Notes under the pieces: generated by a model | Database searches by the model: none | The model's input: only the letters and a program-made list of their open reading frames with translations | Told to the model about the DNA's origin: nothing | Program-made: the position numbers and the translations under genes | Source of the DNA: Myxococcales bacterium | Lineage (GTDB): Bacteria; Myxococcota_A; UBA9042 | Direction: 5' to 3' | Assembly: GCA_009692425.1 (NCBI GenBank) | Contig: SHZF01000018.1 | Coordinates: 1 to 64,000 of the forward strand | Length of the DNA: 64,000 nucleotides | Shown: positions 1-8,286 of the stretch, in pieces | Position numbering within the stretch: position 1 is the first letter of the stretch | Layout of the letters: every line of letters begins with the position of its first letter

Positions 1-137
1 GCCTGGGTGACGTGCGCGATCGGGACGTCGGCGACGACGCAAGGCTCCGCCGCTGCGGCTCCGTGGGCCGGAATCAGCCCGAATGCGACCAACCCGACCG
101 CGGAACCGACGTGGCGCTTCAAGGTGCAGGACTGCAT
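1..137 (-). CDS. Secreted protein, N-terminal part only (cut by window edge)
   Basis: An ATG at 137 opens a frame that stays open to the window edge (45 codons). It begins MQSCTLKRHVGSAVGLVAFG and continues with a hydrophobic core and an Ala-rich stretch (HGAAAAEPC), which reads as a Sec signal peptide with cleavage near the Ala run. The mature part visible (about 15 residues) is too short to assign a family. A perfect sigma-54-type -24/-12 element lies 45 bp upstream on the same strand, so the gene is probably sigma-54 dependent. The signal peptide is seen directly; export and regulation are inferred. Confidence 0.6.
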   Translation of the reverse strand, partial: MQSCTLKRHVGSAVGLVAFGLIPAHGAAAAEPCVVADVPIAHVTQ

Positions 138-181
138 GGCGACTCCGGCGCCGGATGCGGCGCGTGCGTCCCCGAATGCCT

Positions 182-197
182 TGCAATCGCCGTGCCA
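182..197 (-). promoter_or_regulatory. Sigma-54 (-24/-12) promoter element
   Basis: On the minus strand this reads TGGCACGGCGATTGCA, an exact match to the sigma-54 consensus TGGCACG-N4-TTGC(A/T). The expected start is about 12 bp beyond the GC, near 171, leaving a leader of about 35 nt before the ATG at 137. The upstream side (about 199-260) is AT-rich compared with the rest of the window and could hold activator sites. Confidence 0.7.
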
Positions 198-353
198 TTT
201 GCCGTAAAACAGGATTGTGTTTGTTGATTCAATGGATTGTAACGAATTGGTCCCGCAGCGGATCGGACCGCACACGCCCATGTCGCGAGACTTCGGGTGA
301 GACTGTGACCGAGACGGCGACCGCGAAAGGGGTCGGCAACGGCCGCGCGTGGC

Positions 354-1706
354 TCAGGGCGCCGGGCAGCCCGCAGCCGAAGGTTGCGCGGCACAGATCG
401 GATTGCTTTTCGGCGACGCACCCTTGCGGACGATGATGCGACGCTCCAGCCAGTCCGTCCCGTTGCGGCCGTCGCGCACCACGACCCAGACGCGGACCAT
501 GCGCTCCACCTCGCCAGAGTCGAGGACCGGCGTGCGCAGCGAGGTGCGCGCCGAGGCGTCGGTCGAGCGTTGGCGGCCGAAGCGGCCGACGGTGGAGTAC
601 CACGAAAACACCAGCGTTTCCTGATCCGGCTTCGTCTTCTTCGGGTCAGCGCTTGGCCCGAGCGCCTCCACGTCGGCGGGGTCGAATTCCGGCAACAGGT
701 GCCACACGCTGTCGGGTGCCACGACGGGCGTCACGTCGGCGGGCCACGCCACTGTTGCCTTGCGCACTTCGGGGTCGGCCTTGAGCACCGTGAGTTGCTC
801 GCCCGCGACTTCTTGCACCTCAGCCACGCCGAAGCGCAAGCCCACCAGCGTCGGGTTGCGGTTGGCGCAAGCCCCAGCCGACCGGCGCGCAACCTGGGCC
901 GCGACGCGTTCGCAGTCGTTCCAGTAGGTCTTGCCATTGCAACCGCACACGAGCTTGCGCGCACATGAGCGCGCCGGCTTGCCGCAGGCCGGCTCCGCGC
1001 TCGCGTCGAACGGGCCGCAGGACTCCTCGAGCTCGAGGCCGAGGCGCTTGAATCCCGCGAGGCACCGCGTGCGGTCCGGGCAGGGCTGCGCGAGCATGGC
1101 GGCCGCGTCAATCGGGCACTTGCCGCCCCACGCCGCCGGGGTGCCGACCGTGAATAGCACGTACATTTCTGGCACATCGCTCAAACCTGCCCCACCCAGT
1201 GCGCCGCCGCCGAGGCCGCCAGCCGCATCGGGCGCCTTGCCGCCTGGGATGCATGCGAGGTCCGGTCCGGCGCCGGCGAGCCCGCCCGAGCGCGTCGGCT
1301 GGTCGAGGCCGAGCTTCTTGAAGACCTTGTCGGCATTCTTCATGGCCTGAAACACGTGGGCGACGCCGACGCTCGCCGTCGCCGCCGTGCCGAGGTCGAC
1401 CTGCACGTCGGGGTCGATGCACTTGAAGTTGCCGTCGCGCGACCAGGCGAACGGGCAGAACGCCCAGCCATAGCACAGCGCCTTGTCGGTGTCGGGACCG
1501 ACCACCAGGGGCCTCAGCGTCGAGGGTGCGTCGAAGCGGATGCCGGGCGCATCGGCGCGCACGCCCAACATCCTGAGTTTGTTTATCAACGATGGTGGAT
1601 CGAAGTCGGTCTGGCACCCGGCCAGCGCGAGGAGCGCCCCGCAGCAGGCCAACGCCCCGCAGCAGGCCCGCACCACGCGGCACGCCTGCGCCGCGCGGCC
1701 CTGCAT
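354..1706 (-). CDS. Lipoprotein with Kazal-like cysteine-rich domain
   Basis: About 450 residues. The N-terminus is a lipoprotein signal peptide ending in a lipobox (ALLALAGC), so the mature protein should be membrane anchored. The hydrophobic core is made by two 18-bp tandem repeats (1635-1670). The middle carries a Cys-rich unit around VCGCNGKTYWNDCE, the core pattern of Kazal-type protease-inhibitor domains, preceded and followed by further Cys residues. The rest matches nothing I know. ATG 1706 puts the hydrophobic core closest to the N-terminus; ATG 1751 is possible. It lies 55 bp after tonB in the same direction and is probably the last gene of the exbB-exbD-tonB operon, so a surface or receptor-related role is plausible. 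Protease inhibition is only inferred from the motif. Confidence 0.65.
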   Translation of the reverse strand: MQGRAAQACRVVRACCGALACCGALLALAGCQTDFDPPSLINKLRMLGVRADAPGIRFDAPSTLRPLVVGPDTDKALCYGWAFCPFAWSRDGNFKCIDPDVQVDLGTAATASVGVAHVFQAMKNADKVFKKLGLDQPTRSGGLAGAGPDLACIPGGKAPDAAGGLGGGALGGAGLSDVPEMYVLFTVGTPAAWGGKCPIDAAAMLAQPCPDRTRCLAGFKRLGLELEESCGPFDASAEPACGKPARSCARKLVCGCNGKTYWNDCERVAAQVARRSAGACANRNPTLVGLRFGVAEVQEVAGEQLTVLKADPEVRKATVAWPADVTPVVAPDSVWHLLPEFDPADVEALGPSADPKKTKPDQETLVFSWYSTVGRFGRQRSTDASARTSLRTPVLDSGEVERMVRVWVVVRDGRNGTDWLERRIIVRKGASPKSNPICAAQPSAAGCPAP

Positions 1707-1761
1707 CGCAAATCGGAGGAGCGTGGCCGGGCGCGCGGAACAATCGAGCATGGTCGCTCCG

Positions 1762-2565
1762 TCAGCCGCCCGAGGGCCGGAACTCGACGACGAAGGATAC
1801 GTGATCGGTGAACGGCTGCCCATCGCGCCGCCCCGGTTCCCAGCCGCAACTCTTCACGTGCGCCACTGCGGAGTCGTCGAACGGCTCGCCACCGCCGCGC
1901 AGGATGCGCACCCTGCGCACGCCGCCGTCGGGCCCGATGTCGAGGCCAAGCACCACCTCGATTACGCGGTTGCCGGTCTCCGCGCCTTCTGGCCACTGCA
2001 CATGGCGACACGCGGGGCGCGGCAGGGCCGACACGATCTCGACTTGGCGCGCCGCCGATTCGGCCGGCAATGGTGGCGGTGCGGCAACCGGCTCTTCGAT
2101 CGGGCGCCGGCGCACGTTCTTCTCATCGGCATCGACCTCGGGGTTACCGAATACGTCGTCGGGCGCCGTCTGCACCACCACGCCATCTCCGGCGCCGCCG
2201 TACGTTTGCGAGAGCGCGAACGGCTGCGGCCCGGCGGCGGCTGCGGTCGGTGTCTTGGCGCCAGGCTGCGGCGCCCGCGCCACCGGTCGGGGCGCGCGCG
2301 GCTGCGGGGCAGCGGCGGCCGGCTTGGGCGGCTCCGGCGGCGGCGGTTCGAGCTTGGCGGGAGGTGGCGGCGGCTTGGGCAACGCCACCGCCTCGCGCAC
2401 GGTGTGCACGAGTTGCCTGGGCGACGGCGGGATTGGCCGTGGAGCGCGCACGGCATGGGCGCCCCACACGGCCACGGCGGCGTGCAACACCACGGCGACG
2501 ACCAGCCCCACGACGAGGTCGCGCTCAGCCGGCAGGGGAGCCATCGTCGCCGCGTAAGCGCTCAT
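1762..2565 (-). CDS. tonB: TonB family energy-transducing protein
   Basis: 267 residues with the TonB layout: one N-terminal membrane helix (about residues 17-36), a long Pro/Lys/Glu-rich periplasmic spacer (runs such as PKPPPPPAKLEPPPPEPPKP), and a C-terminal TonB domain with the usual V-x-x-x-I-x-x-x-G-G-V-x-x-V-x-I start and a SCGWEPGRRDG turn. It should couple the proton-motive force harvested by ExbB-ExbD to outer-membrane transport or another envelope process. It follows exbD by 30 bp. In Myxococcota such proteins often serve gliding or outer-membrane functions as well as uptake, so the substrate is unknown. Confidence 0.85.
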   Translation of the reverse strand: MSAYAATMAPLPAERDLVVGLVVAVVLHAAVAVWGAHAVRAPRPIPPSPRQLVHTVREAVALPKPPPPPAKLEPPPPEPPKPAAAAPQPRAPRPVARAPQPGAKTPTAAAAGPQPFALSQTYGGAGDGVVVQTAPDDVFGNPEVDADEKNVRRRPIEEPVAAPPPLPAESAARQVEIVSALPRPACRHVQWPEGAETGNRVIEVVLGLDIGPDGGVRRVRILRGGGEPFDDSAVAHVKSCGWEPGRRDGQPFTDHVSFVVEFRPSGG

Positions 2566-2595
2566 ATTGTGGTGAGGTAGTTCATGAGGGGGAGC

Positions 2596-3021
2596 CTATT
2601 CGATGTCCTGTTCCTTCGTGTTGACCGCGATCTTCTCGATGCCGGAGAGCCGGATTGCGTCGATTACCCGCACGACGCTGCCGTGCAGCACGCGCCGATC
2701 CGCGCTGACGACCGCTTCGACGCCCGGCGCAGCGCGAGCCGCCGCCGTCACCAGCGTGCGCAGCACGGCTTCGCTCACCTGGGCGCCATTCAGCCACAGC
2801 ACGCCCTCTTTCGTGATGACGACACTGATGGGCTGCGCCGGCTTCTCCCGCGCGCTGGCCGCCTTGGGCAGATCGACCTCGATCGCAGGCTTCTTCATCT
2901 TCTCGCTGACCTCTTCGTTCGTCAGCATGAAGATGATCAGCAGCACGAGCATGATGTCGACGAGCGGGGTCACGTTGATGTCGGCGAGCACGTCGTCGCC
3001 GCCTTGTATCTTGCCGGCCAT
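2596..3021 (-). CDS. exbD: Biopolymer transport protein ExbD/TolR
   Basis: 141 residues, the normal length of ExbD/TolR. One membrane helix near residues 19-38 contains the essential Asp in the motif NVTPLVDIMLVLLIIFML, which conducts protons in this family. The remainder is the periplasmic domain. It begins 3 bp after the stop of exbB and is followed by tonB, the classical gene order, so ExbD rather than TolR is preferred. Confidence 0.9.
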   Translation of the reverse strand: MAGKIQGGDDVLADINVTPLVDIMLVLLIIFMLTNEEVSEKMKKPAIEVDLPKAASAREKPAQPISVVITKEGVLWLNGAQVSEAVLRTLVTAAARAAPGVEAVVSADRRVLHGSVVRVIDAIRLSGIEKIAVNTKEQDIE

Positions 3022-3024
3022 GCA

Positions 3025-3684
3025 TCACCCCTTGGCGGCCAGTGCGGCGGGCGCTGGCACCGTCTTGAGGTGCGCGAGCAGGATCGACGAGAGGGCCTCC
3101 GTGTCCGATTCCGCCCGTTTCACGCGGGTGCGGAACTGGTTGTAGGCGACCACCGCCGGGATCGCGACGAACAGGCCGACCGCCGTGGCGACGAGCGCTT
3201 CCGAGATGCTCCCCATGATCATGGCGGATCGCGACGAACCGACGGTATCGACCTGCACCTTGAGGTCTGCAAAAGCCCCCATGATCCCGATCACCGTGCC
3301 GAGCAGGCCGATGAAAGGGGCGTTGGCGCCCAGGGTGCCAAGAAAGTTCAGGAATCGGTCGTAACGCTTGCGCTCCGTCGCGATCACCGCCGCCATGATC
3401 TCGCCGACCGCAGCGGGCCCGCGGTGCATCTCGCTGACGCCGGCGTGCACGACGCGTGCCGCCATGCCCTGGTGGCCGGCCAACACCGCCAAGGCCGCTT
3501 GCGTGCCCTGATCGAGGGCCGCGAGAAGGCGCGGTTGCAGTGCGGCCACGGGCACCCGGTTGCGCCACAGGAAGACCGCGCGCTCGATGATCACGGCAAC
3601 TGACAATACGCTCAGGATGATGAGCAGGTAGAGCACCCAATCGACGCCCAACGAGTCGAGGAGCAAGGTGAGTTGATTCGTCAT
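3025..3684 (-). CDS. exbB: Biopolymer transport protein ExbB/TolQ (MotA family)
   Basis: 219 residues. Three hydrophobic segments are visible: an N-terminal helix (VLYLLIILSVLSVAVIIE) and two later ones around the conserved ExbB/TolQ stretch NAPFIGLLGTVIGIMGAF. It forms the pentameric stator that, with ExbD, drives TonB. The frame stays open further upstream, but ATG 3684 (MTNQLTLLLDSLG) gives the family's normal N-terminus and length. First gene of the exbB-exbD-tonB-lipoprotein operon, divergent from the (p)ppGpp synthetase. Confidence 0.9.
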   Translation of the reverse strand: MTNQLTLLLDSLGVDWVLYLLIILSVLSVAVIIERAVFLWRNRVPVAALQPRLLAALDQGTQAALAVLAGHQGMAARVVHAGVSEMHRGPAAVGEIMAAVIATERKRYDRFLNFLGTLGANAPFIGLLGTVIGIMGAFADLKVQVDTVGSSRSAMIMGSISEALVATAVGLFVAIPAVVAYNQFRTRVKRAESDTEALSSILLAHLKTVPAPAALAAKG

Positions 3685-3768
3685 GGTCGGGGCACGCGGA
3701 GGCGGCAGGAGTGCCGTCGGGACGAGCGGGAAAAGAGAGGGTAGGCCGGCGCGGGAGGGGTCGGTCCT

Positions 3769-3786
3769 TGCCCGGCGCGCCGGGCA
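3769..3786. promoter_or_regulatory. 18-bp perfect palindrome in the exbB/rel divergent region
   Basis: TGCCCGGCGCGCCGGGCA is a perfect 18-bp palindrome in the 206-bp region between the divergent exbB and rel genes, about 83 bp before exbB and 104 bp before rel. It has no following T run, so it is not an intrinsic terminator; an operator for a dimeric regulator is possible. In a GC-rich genome chance cannot be excluded. Confidence 0.3.
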
Positions 3787-3890
3787 GTGCAAAATGGTGA
3801 CAGCCGCGCACGCCCCGGGCAAGCTGGGAGTCGGCGTGGCGCCTGCCCTTGCCCGTTGAACCGCGGGTGCCGTCGCTTTCTTCCCCCGCC

Positions 3891-6134
3891 ATGACGGACG
3901 CCGTGGACCCGCACAACGCAGCCGCCGCCAGTGCCGCCGAGTGGACCGGCGACCCGCTCGAGGCGCCGATCGCCATCGACGGCGTCCCAACGATCGACGA
4001 ACTGCTCGCCACGCTGCGCAGCTACCTGCCCCACAGCGACCACCTGATGGTACGCCGGGCGTACGCGTTTGCTGCGCGCTGCCACGCGACGCAGACCCGC
4101 AAAAGTGGCGAGGCGTACTTCGCCCATCCCGTCACCGTCGCCTTTCTGCTGACCCGGCTGCGCCTCGATGGCGCGAGCATTTGCGCAGGCCTGCTGCACG
4201 ATGTCGCCGAAGACACGACGGTCAGCATTGCCGACATCGAAAAGCGCTTCAGTCCCGAGATCGCCGCGATCGTCGACGGCGTGACCAAGCTCGACAAGAT
4301 CAAATTCGCCAGCCGCGAGCACAAGCAAGCCGAGAACTTTCGCAAGATGCTCGTCGCGATGGCCAAGGACATCCGCGTGCTCATGATCAAGCTCGCGGAC
4401 CGGCTCCACAACATGCAGACGCTCGGCTCCATGAAGCCCGACAGCCAGCGCCGCATCGCGACGGAGACGCTCGAAATCTACGCGCCGCTGGCCAACCGCC
4501 TCGGCATCGGCTGGATGAAGGCGCAGCTCGAAGACCTGTGTTTCCGCCACCTCTACGCCGACGAGTACCGGCGACTGGTGCACGACGTCGGCCTGCGGCA
4601 AACGGAGCGTCAGGCCTACGTCGTCGCAGTGGTCGAAGACCTCAAGCGCATCCTGGCCAGCGAAGGCCTGCAGAACGCGACGGTGTACGGCAGGCCCAAG
4701 CACTTGTTCGGCATCTGGCGCAAGATGACGGCGCAGAACGTCGAATACGACGGCATCTACGACGCTCAGGGCTTTCGCGTGTTGGTCGACGACCTGCGCG
4801 AGTGCTACGCGGCGCTGGGCGCGGTGCACACGGCGTGGAAGCCGATTCCGGGGCGCTTCAAGGACTACATCGCGCTGCCCAAGGCGAACCGCTACCAGTC
4901 GCTGCACACGTCCGTGATCGGGCCGCGCTCGGAGCGCATCGAGGTGCAGATTCGCACCCACGACATGCACCGGGTGGCCGAGGAAGGCGTCGCGGCACAC
5001 TGGCGCTACAAGGAGCGCGGGGAGTCGATCGCAGTGCGCGACGAGGCCCGCTTCGCGTGGCTCAAGGAACTGCTCGAATGGCACGCGGGGGTCAAGGATT
5101 CCGACGAGTTCCTCGACTCGATGAAGGTCGATCTGTTCACGGACGAGGTCTACACCTTTACCCCCAAGGGCGACGTCACGGCGTTGCCGCGCGGGGCGAC
5201 GCCGATCGACTTTGCCTACGCGATCCACACGAAGGTCGGCGAACGCTGCGTGGGCGCCAAGGTCGATGGCGTGATGGTTCCGCTGAAGCATCCGCTCCGG
5301 AACGGCAACATCGTCGACATCCTGACGCGCGCCGATGCCCACCCTTCGCCGGACTGGCTCGAATACACAGTGACGGCGCGGGCGCGCACGAAAATCCGCA
5401 GCTACATCCATGCCGAACAGCGCAAGCGGGCGCTCGAGGTGGGCACCGATCTGCTCGAAAAGGCGTTCCGGCGCGTGCGGCATTCTGTCGCGCGGGCCCA
5501 GGGACACGAGCGGTTTGCCGGCCTGCTGCGCCATTTCGGGGTCAGTTCCTACGACGATCTGGCCATCCTTGTCGGCTACGGCAAGCTCGACGCCCAGAAC
5601 GTGGCCGAGTGGCTTCTGCCCGACGCAAAACCGCCCGAGCCGGAGCCCGACAAGGAGGTCAAGCGGCCGCGCAAAGGGGCGCCGAAGAAGTCGGGCGCGG
5701 CGATCTCGGTGAGCGGCTACGACGACGTGCTCGTGCGGTTCGGCAAGTGCTGTGCACCGGTGCCGGGCGATCCGGTGGTCGGCGTCGTCACGCGCGGGCG
5801 CGGCATCACGGTGCACACGCGCGGGTGCGCCCAGGCGCTGGCCGCTGACCCGCTGCGGCGGCTCGACTGCGAGTGGAACGGGCTGACGGGCGCCGCCACG
5901 AACGTGGTCGTGCGCGTCTTCACCGACAACCAGCCGGGGCTGCTGGCGGCGATGTCGGCGCGCTTCACCGAGGCCGGCATCGACATCCAGTCGGCGAACT
6001 GTCGGGTCTTCGAGGGACGCCGCGCCATCAACGACTTCGAGGTGCGGGTGACCGGCCTGGCCCAGTTGAGCGCGGTGATCGCGGCGCTGGCGAACCTGCG
6101 CGGGGTGACGCGGGTGGAACGGGTGCGCGGGTAG
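3891..6134 (+). CDS. rel: Bifunctional (p)ppGpp synthetase/hydrolase (RelA/SpoT, Rel)
   Basis: 747 residues, the long RSH type. Domains in order: HD hydrolase (about 55-180, with the His-Asp pair in LLHDVAEDT); synthetase (about 260-365) with the motif PGRFKDYIALPK, where RFKD marks the bifunctional Rel/SpoT class rather than synthetase-only RelA; TGS (about 412-475); a Cys-containing zinc-finger region (FGKCCAPVPGD, HTRGC); and a C-terminal ACT domain. It makes pppGpp/ppGpp from GTP/GDP and ATP under stress and degrades it otherwise. The ATG at 3891 gives the usual start; a TTG 42 bp upstream is in frame but less likely. Single gene, with no operon partner on its strand. Confidence 0.93.
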   Translation: MTDAVDPHNAAAASAAEWTGDPLEAPIAIDGVPTIDELLATLRSYLPHSDHLMVRRAYAFAARCHATQTRKSGEAYFAHPVTVAFLLTRLRLDGASICAGLLHDVAEDTTVSIADIEKRFSPEIAAIVDGVTKLDKIKFASREHKQAENFRKMLVAMAKDIRVLMIKLADRLHNMQTLGSMKPDSQRRIATETLEIYAPLANRLGIGWMKAQLEDLCFRHLYADEYRRLVHDVGLRQTERQAYVVAVVEDLKRILASEGLQNATVYGRPKHLFGIWRKMTAQNVEYDGIYDAQGFRVLVDDLRECYAALGAVHTAWKPIPGRFKDYIALPKANRYQSLHTSVIGPRSERIEVQIRTHDMHRVAEEGVAAHWRYKERGESIAVRDEARFAWLKELLEWHAGVKDSDEFLDSMKVDLFTDEVYTFTPKGDVTALPRGATPIDFAYAIHTKVGERCVGAKVDGVMVPLKHPLRNGNIVDILTRADAHPSPDWLEYTVTARARTKIRSYIHAEQRKRALEVGTDLLEKAFRRVRHSVARAQGHERFAGLLRHFGVSSYDDLAILVGYGKLDAQNVAEWLLPDAKPPEPEPDKEVKRPRKGAPKKSGAAISVSGYDDVLVRFGKCCAPVPGDPVVGVVTRGRGITVHTRGCAQALAADPLRRLDCEWNGLTGAATNVVVRVFTDNQPGLLAAMSARFTEAGIDIQSANCRVFEGRRAINDFEVRVTGLAQLSAVIAALANLRGVTRVERVRG

Positions 6135-6207
6135 CGGCCGGTTCAAATGTCTCTGCGCGGCGCGATCGCGCGGGCAAGCGGCGAAAGGTATGCCGGTGGG
6201 TCCTGGC

Positions 6208-7302
6208 TCACAGCGGTCCTTGCCGGTCCCGCCAGTCCCCCGGCAGTCTTGCCAGCACTTCGTCGCCAAACTGCTGCCGCACCGCCGCCTTCTCCCACTG
6301 CCAGCGCGCCCCCTTGAGCAGCCGCTCCCGGTAGCGCGCGCGCTCCTCCTGCATGGCACCCGCGCACGCATCGCGCCGCAGGGCCTGCTGGGCCTCCTTG
6401 TCGTCCAACCCACCGGTGCGCAAAGGCGCCCGCGCCACGGCGACGGCCACGCTCCACCCCCACGCGGTCGGCAGCGGACCCACGACGTCGCCCAGCCGCG
6501 CGGGCGCGAGTGCCGCGGCCAGCACCGGTTCGCCGGGTCGGAACGTGCCAGGCGGAAAGCCGTCGGCCGCTTCGAACCACGTATAGCGCCGCAGCCGCAG
6601 GCGGGGTTCGGTCGGGATGCGCGCGGCGACCGCCTCCTCGAACGTCGGGATGAAACCGGCGCGCAGCGGGCTCTCCTCGACATCGACCGCCGTCACGTCC
6701 GCCGCTGCTCCCAACGGAGGCAACCGCGCAAATGCCGTGCGCACTTGTTCAGCAAACGCAACGATGAGCGCCTTCGTCGCCTCCCGGCAGCGTGCGAGGT
6801 CGTCGGTCGGGCACTCGGCGCCGTCGTCGCAGCAGATCACCTGGGCGTCCCACACCGTGTGCGAGGGCGGATGCTTGTAGCGTGCGAGGTTTTCCAACCG
6901 CGCAAATCGCAGCCGTTTTTCGTCGAGGTCGCAGCCTCGATCGGGATTCCACACGGCGGCCAGGAACCGGTCCGACGCCTCTGCCATCTTCTCGCCCGGC
7001 CGCGGCTTCTGATCCAGCACGCCCGCCTCGCGCACCACGAGCAGGTCTGACGCCGCCCACAGGATTGACTCCGACGTGACCTGCAACTTGGAATCGCCGT
7101 GGATCACCTGGCGCAGGCGGGCGCGCACGTGCGACAGCCGCAGCGTCTCGAGATCGACCACGCCGAGCACCGGGTCGGGGTCGATCATAGCAATGGGGGC
7201 CGGCGGCGGCGGCGCAGTCGTTTCCTTGCACGCGCACAGCCCCGTCAGCACGACGGCGAGCAGGCCTCGCGTCACGGTGCCGTACCCGGCCATGCTCCCC
7301 AT
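6208..7302 (-). CDS. Lipoprotein with parvulin-like (PpiC) features
   Basis: 364 residues (361 from the second ATG at 7293). A lipobox (LLAVVLTGLCAC) follows a short charged start. The C-terminal half has the pattern of a parvulin-type peptidyl-prolyl isomerase: a stretch about gain and release (ALAPARLGDVVGPLPTAWGW) typical of the family's 'G-x-V-x-G-P-x-x-x-x-x-G-W' element, then a charged helix. The middle contains an unusual CC pair (VICCDDGAECPTDD). It would act as a folding factor at a membrane surface. It starts 6 bp after the ornithine carbamoyltransferase stop codon and is thus co-transcribed with it. The fold call is moderate; a degenerate or inactive isomerase is possible. Confidence 0.55.
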   Translation of the reverse strand: MGSMAGYGTVTRGLLAVVLTGLCACKETTAPPPPAPIAMIDPDPVLGVVDLETLRLSHVRARLRQVIHGDSKLQVTSESILWAASDLLVVREAGVLDQKPRPGEKMAEASDRFLAAVWNPDRGCDLDEKRLRFARLENLARYKHPPSHTVWDAQVICCDDGAECPTDDLARCREATKALIVAFAEQVRTAFARLPPLGAAADVTAVDVEESPLRAGFIPTFEEAVAARIPTEPRLRLRRYTWFEAADGFPPGTFRPGEPVLAAALAPARLGDVVGPLPTAWGWSVAVAVARAPLRTGGLDDKEAQQALRRDACAGAMQEERARYRERLLKGARWQWEKAAVRQQFGDEVLARLPGDWRDRQGPL

Positions 7303-7308
7303 CGCCGC

Positions 7309-8250
7309 TCAGCCCATCAACGTGACGAGGATCGCCTTCTGCACGTGCAGGCGGTTCTCCGCTTCGTCGAAGATGACCGACTGCGGGCCGTCGCACACTT
7401 CGGCGCTGACCTCCTCGCCGCGGTGGGCCGGCAGGCAGTGCAGGAACAGCGCCTCGGGATGGGCCCGCGCCATCATCGCCGCATCGACCTGGTAGCCGGC
7501 AAACGCGACCAGGCGCTGGGCATGCTCGTCTTCCTGCCCCATCGACGCCCAGACGTCGGTGTACAGCGCGTCGGCGCCACGCGGACCCTCTTGCAGGTCG
7601 TCGGTCACGGTCATCACCGCGCCCGTCTGCGCCCCCAGCAGCGTGGCGCGGGCGACGATGGCCGCGTCGGGCTGGTAGCCAACCGGCGCCACGATGGTGA
7701 CGTTCATGCCGAGCGCCGCACCGGTATCGAGCAGCGAATGCGCCATGTTGTTGCCGTCGCCGACGTAGCACAGCGTCTTGCCGCGCAGCACGCCGACGTC
7801 GAAGGTGCCGGGCGGGCTCCATTTCTCGACGAGCGTCGCCGCATCGCACAACGTCTGGCACGGGTGCTCGAGGTCGCACAGGCCATTGATGACGGGGACC
7901 GTCGCGTGCTCGGCCAGTTCTTCGATCGTGGCGTGGCCGTAGACGCGCGCCATGATGCCGTCGCAGTAGCGGCTGATCACCTTCGCGGTATCGGCGATCG
8001 TCTCGCCACGCCCGATCTGGATGTCGCTCGACCCCAGGAACAACGCGTGGCCGCCCAACTGGAACATGCCGACCTCGAACGACACCCGCGTCCGGGTCGA
8101 CTTCTTCTGGAAGATCATCGCCAGCGTCTGGCCGCGCAGCGCCTTGCGGTAGCGCTTCGGCTTGCGCTTGATCTTGTTGGCGAGTTCCAGCACGGCGCGG
8201 ATCTCGGCCGGGCTGAAGTCGGTGACGCTGCGAAAGTGACGGACGCTCAT
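7309..8250 (-). CDS. argF: Ornithine carbamoyltransferase
   Basis: 313 residues, the normal subunit length. It transfers the carbamoyl group between carbamoyl phosphate and ornithine/citrulline. Seen motifs: KKSTRTRVSFE (carbamoyl-phosphate binding), EHPCQTLCD, SMGQE and the ornithine loop FLHCLPAHRGEEV. It lies 36 bp downstream of a carbamate kinase gene on the same strand. In the arginine deiminase pathway this pair runs in the citrulline-breakdown direction to give ATP, so the gene could be the catabolic enzyme (arcB) rather than the biosynthetic argF. No arginine deiminase is in the window, so the direction is open. Confidence 0.93.
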   Translation of the reverse strand: MSVRHFRSVTDFSPAEIRAVLELANKIKRKPKRYRKALRGQTLAMIFQKKSTRTRVSFEVGMFQLGGHALFLGSSDIQIGRGETIADTAKVISRYCDGIMARVYGHATIEELAEHATVPVINGLCDLEHPCQTLCDAATLVEKWSPPGTFDVGVLRGKTLCYVGDGNNMAHSLLDTGAALGMNVTIVAPVGYQPDAAIVARATLLGAQTGAVMTVTDDLQEGPRGADALYTDVWASMGQEDEHAQRLVAFAGYQVDAAMMARAHPEALFLHCLPAHRGEEVSAEVCDGPQSVIFDEAENRLHVQKAILVTLMG

Positions 8251-8286
8251 GGGACACTCTCCAGTCGAGGGATACGCGCCCCCGGT

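Noticed and set aside
3681-6683. 1000-residue frame on the minus strand across the rel gene
   Set aside because: It is antisense to a clearly conserved Rel protein, is Arg/His/Pro-rich and has no family motif; typical GC-rich shadow frame.
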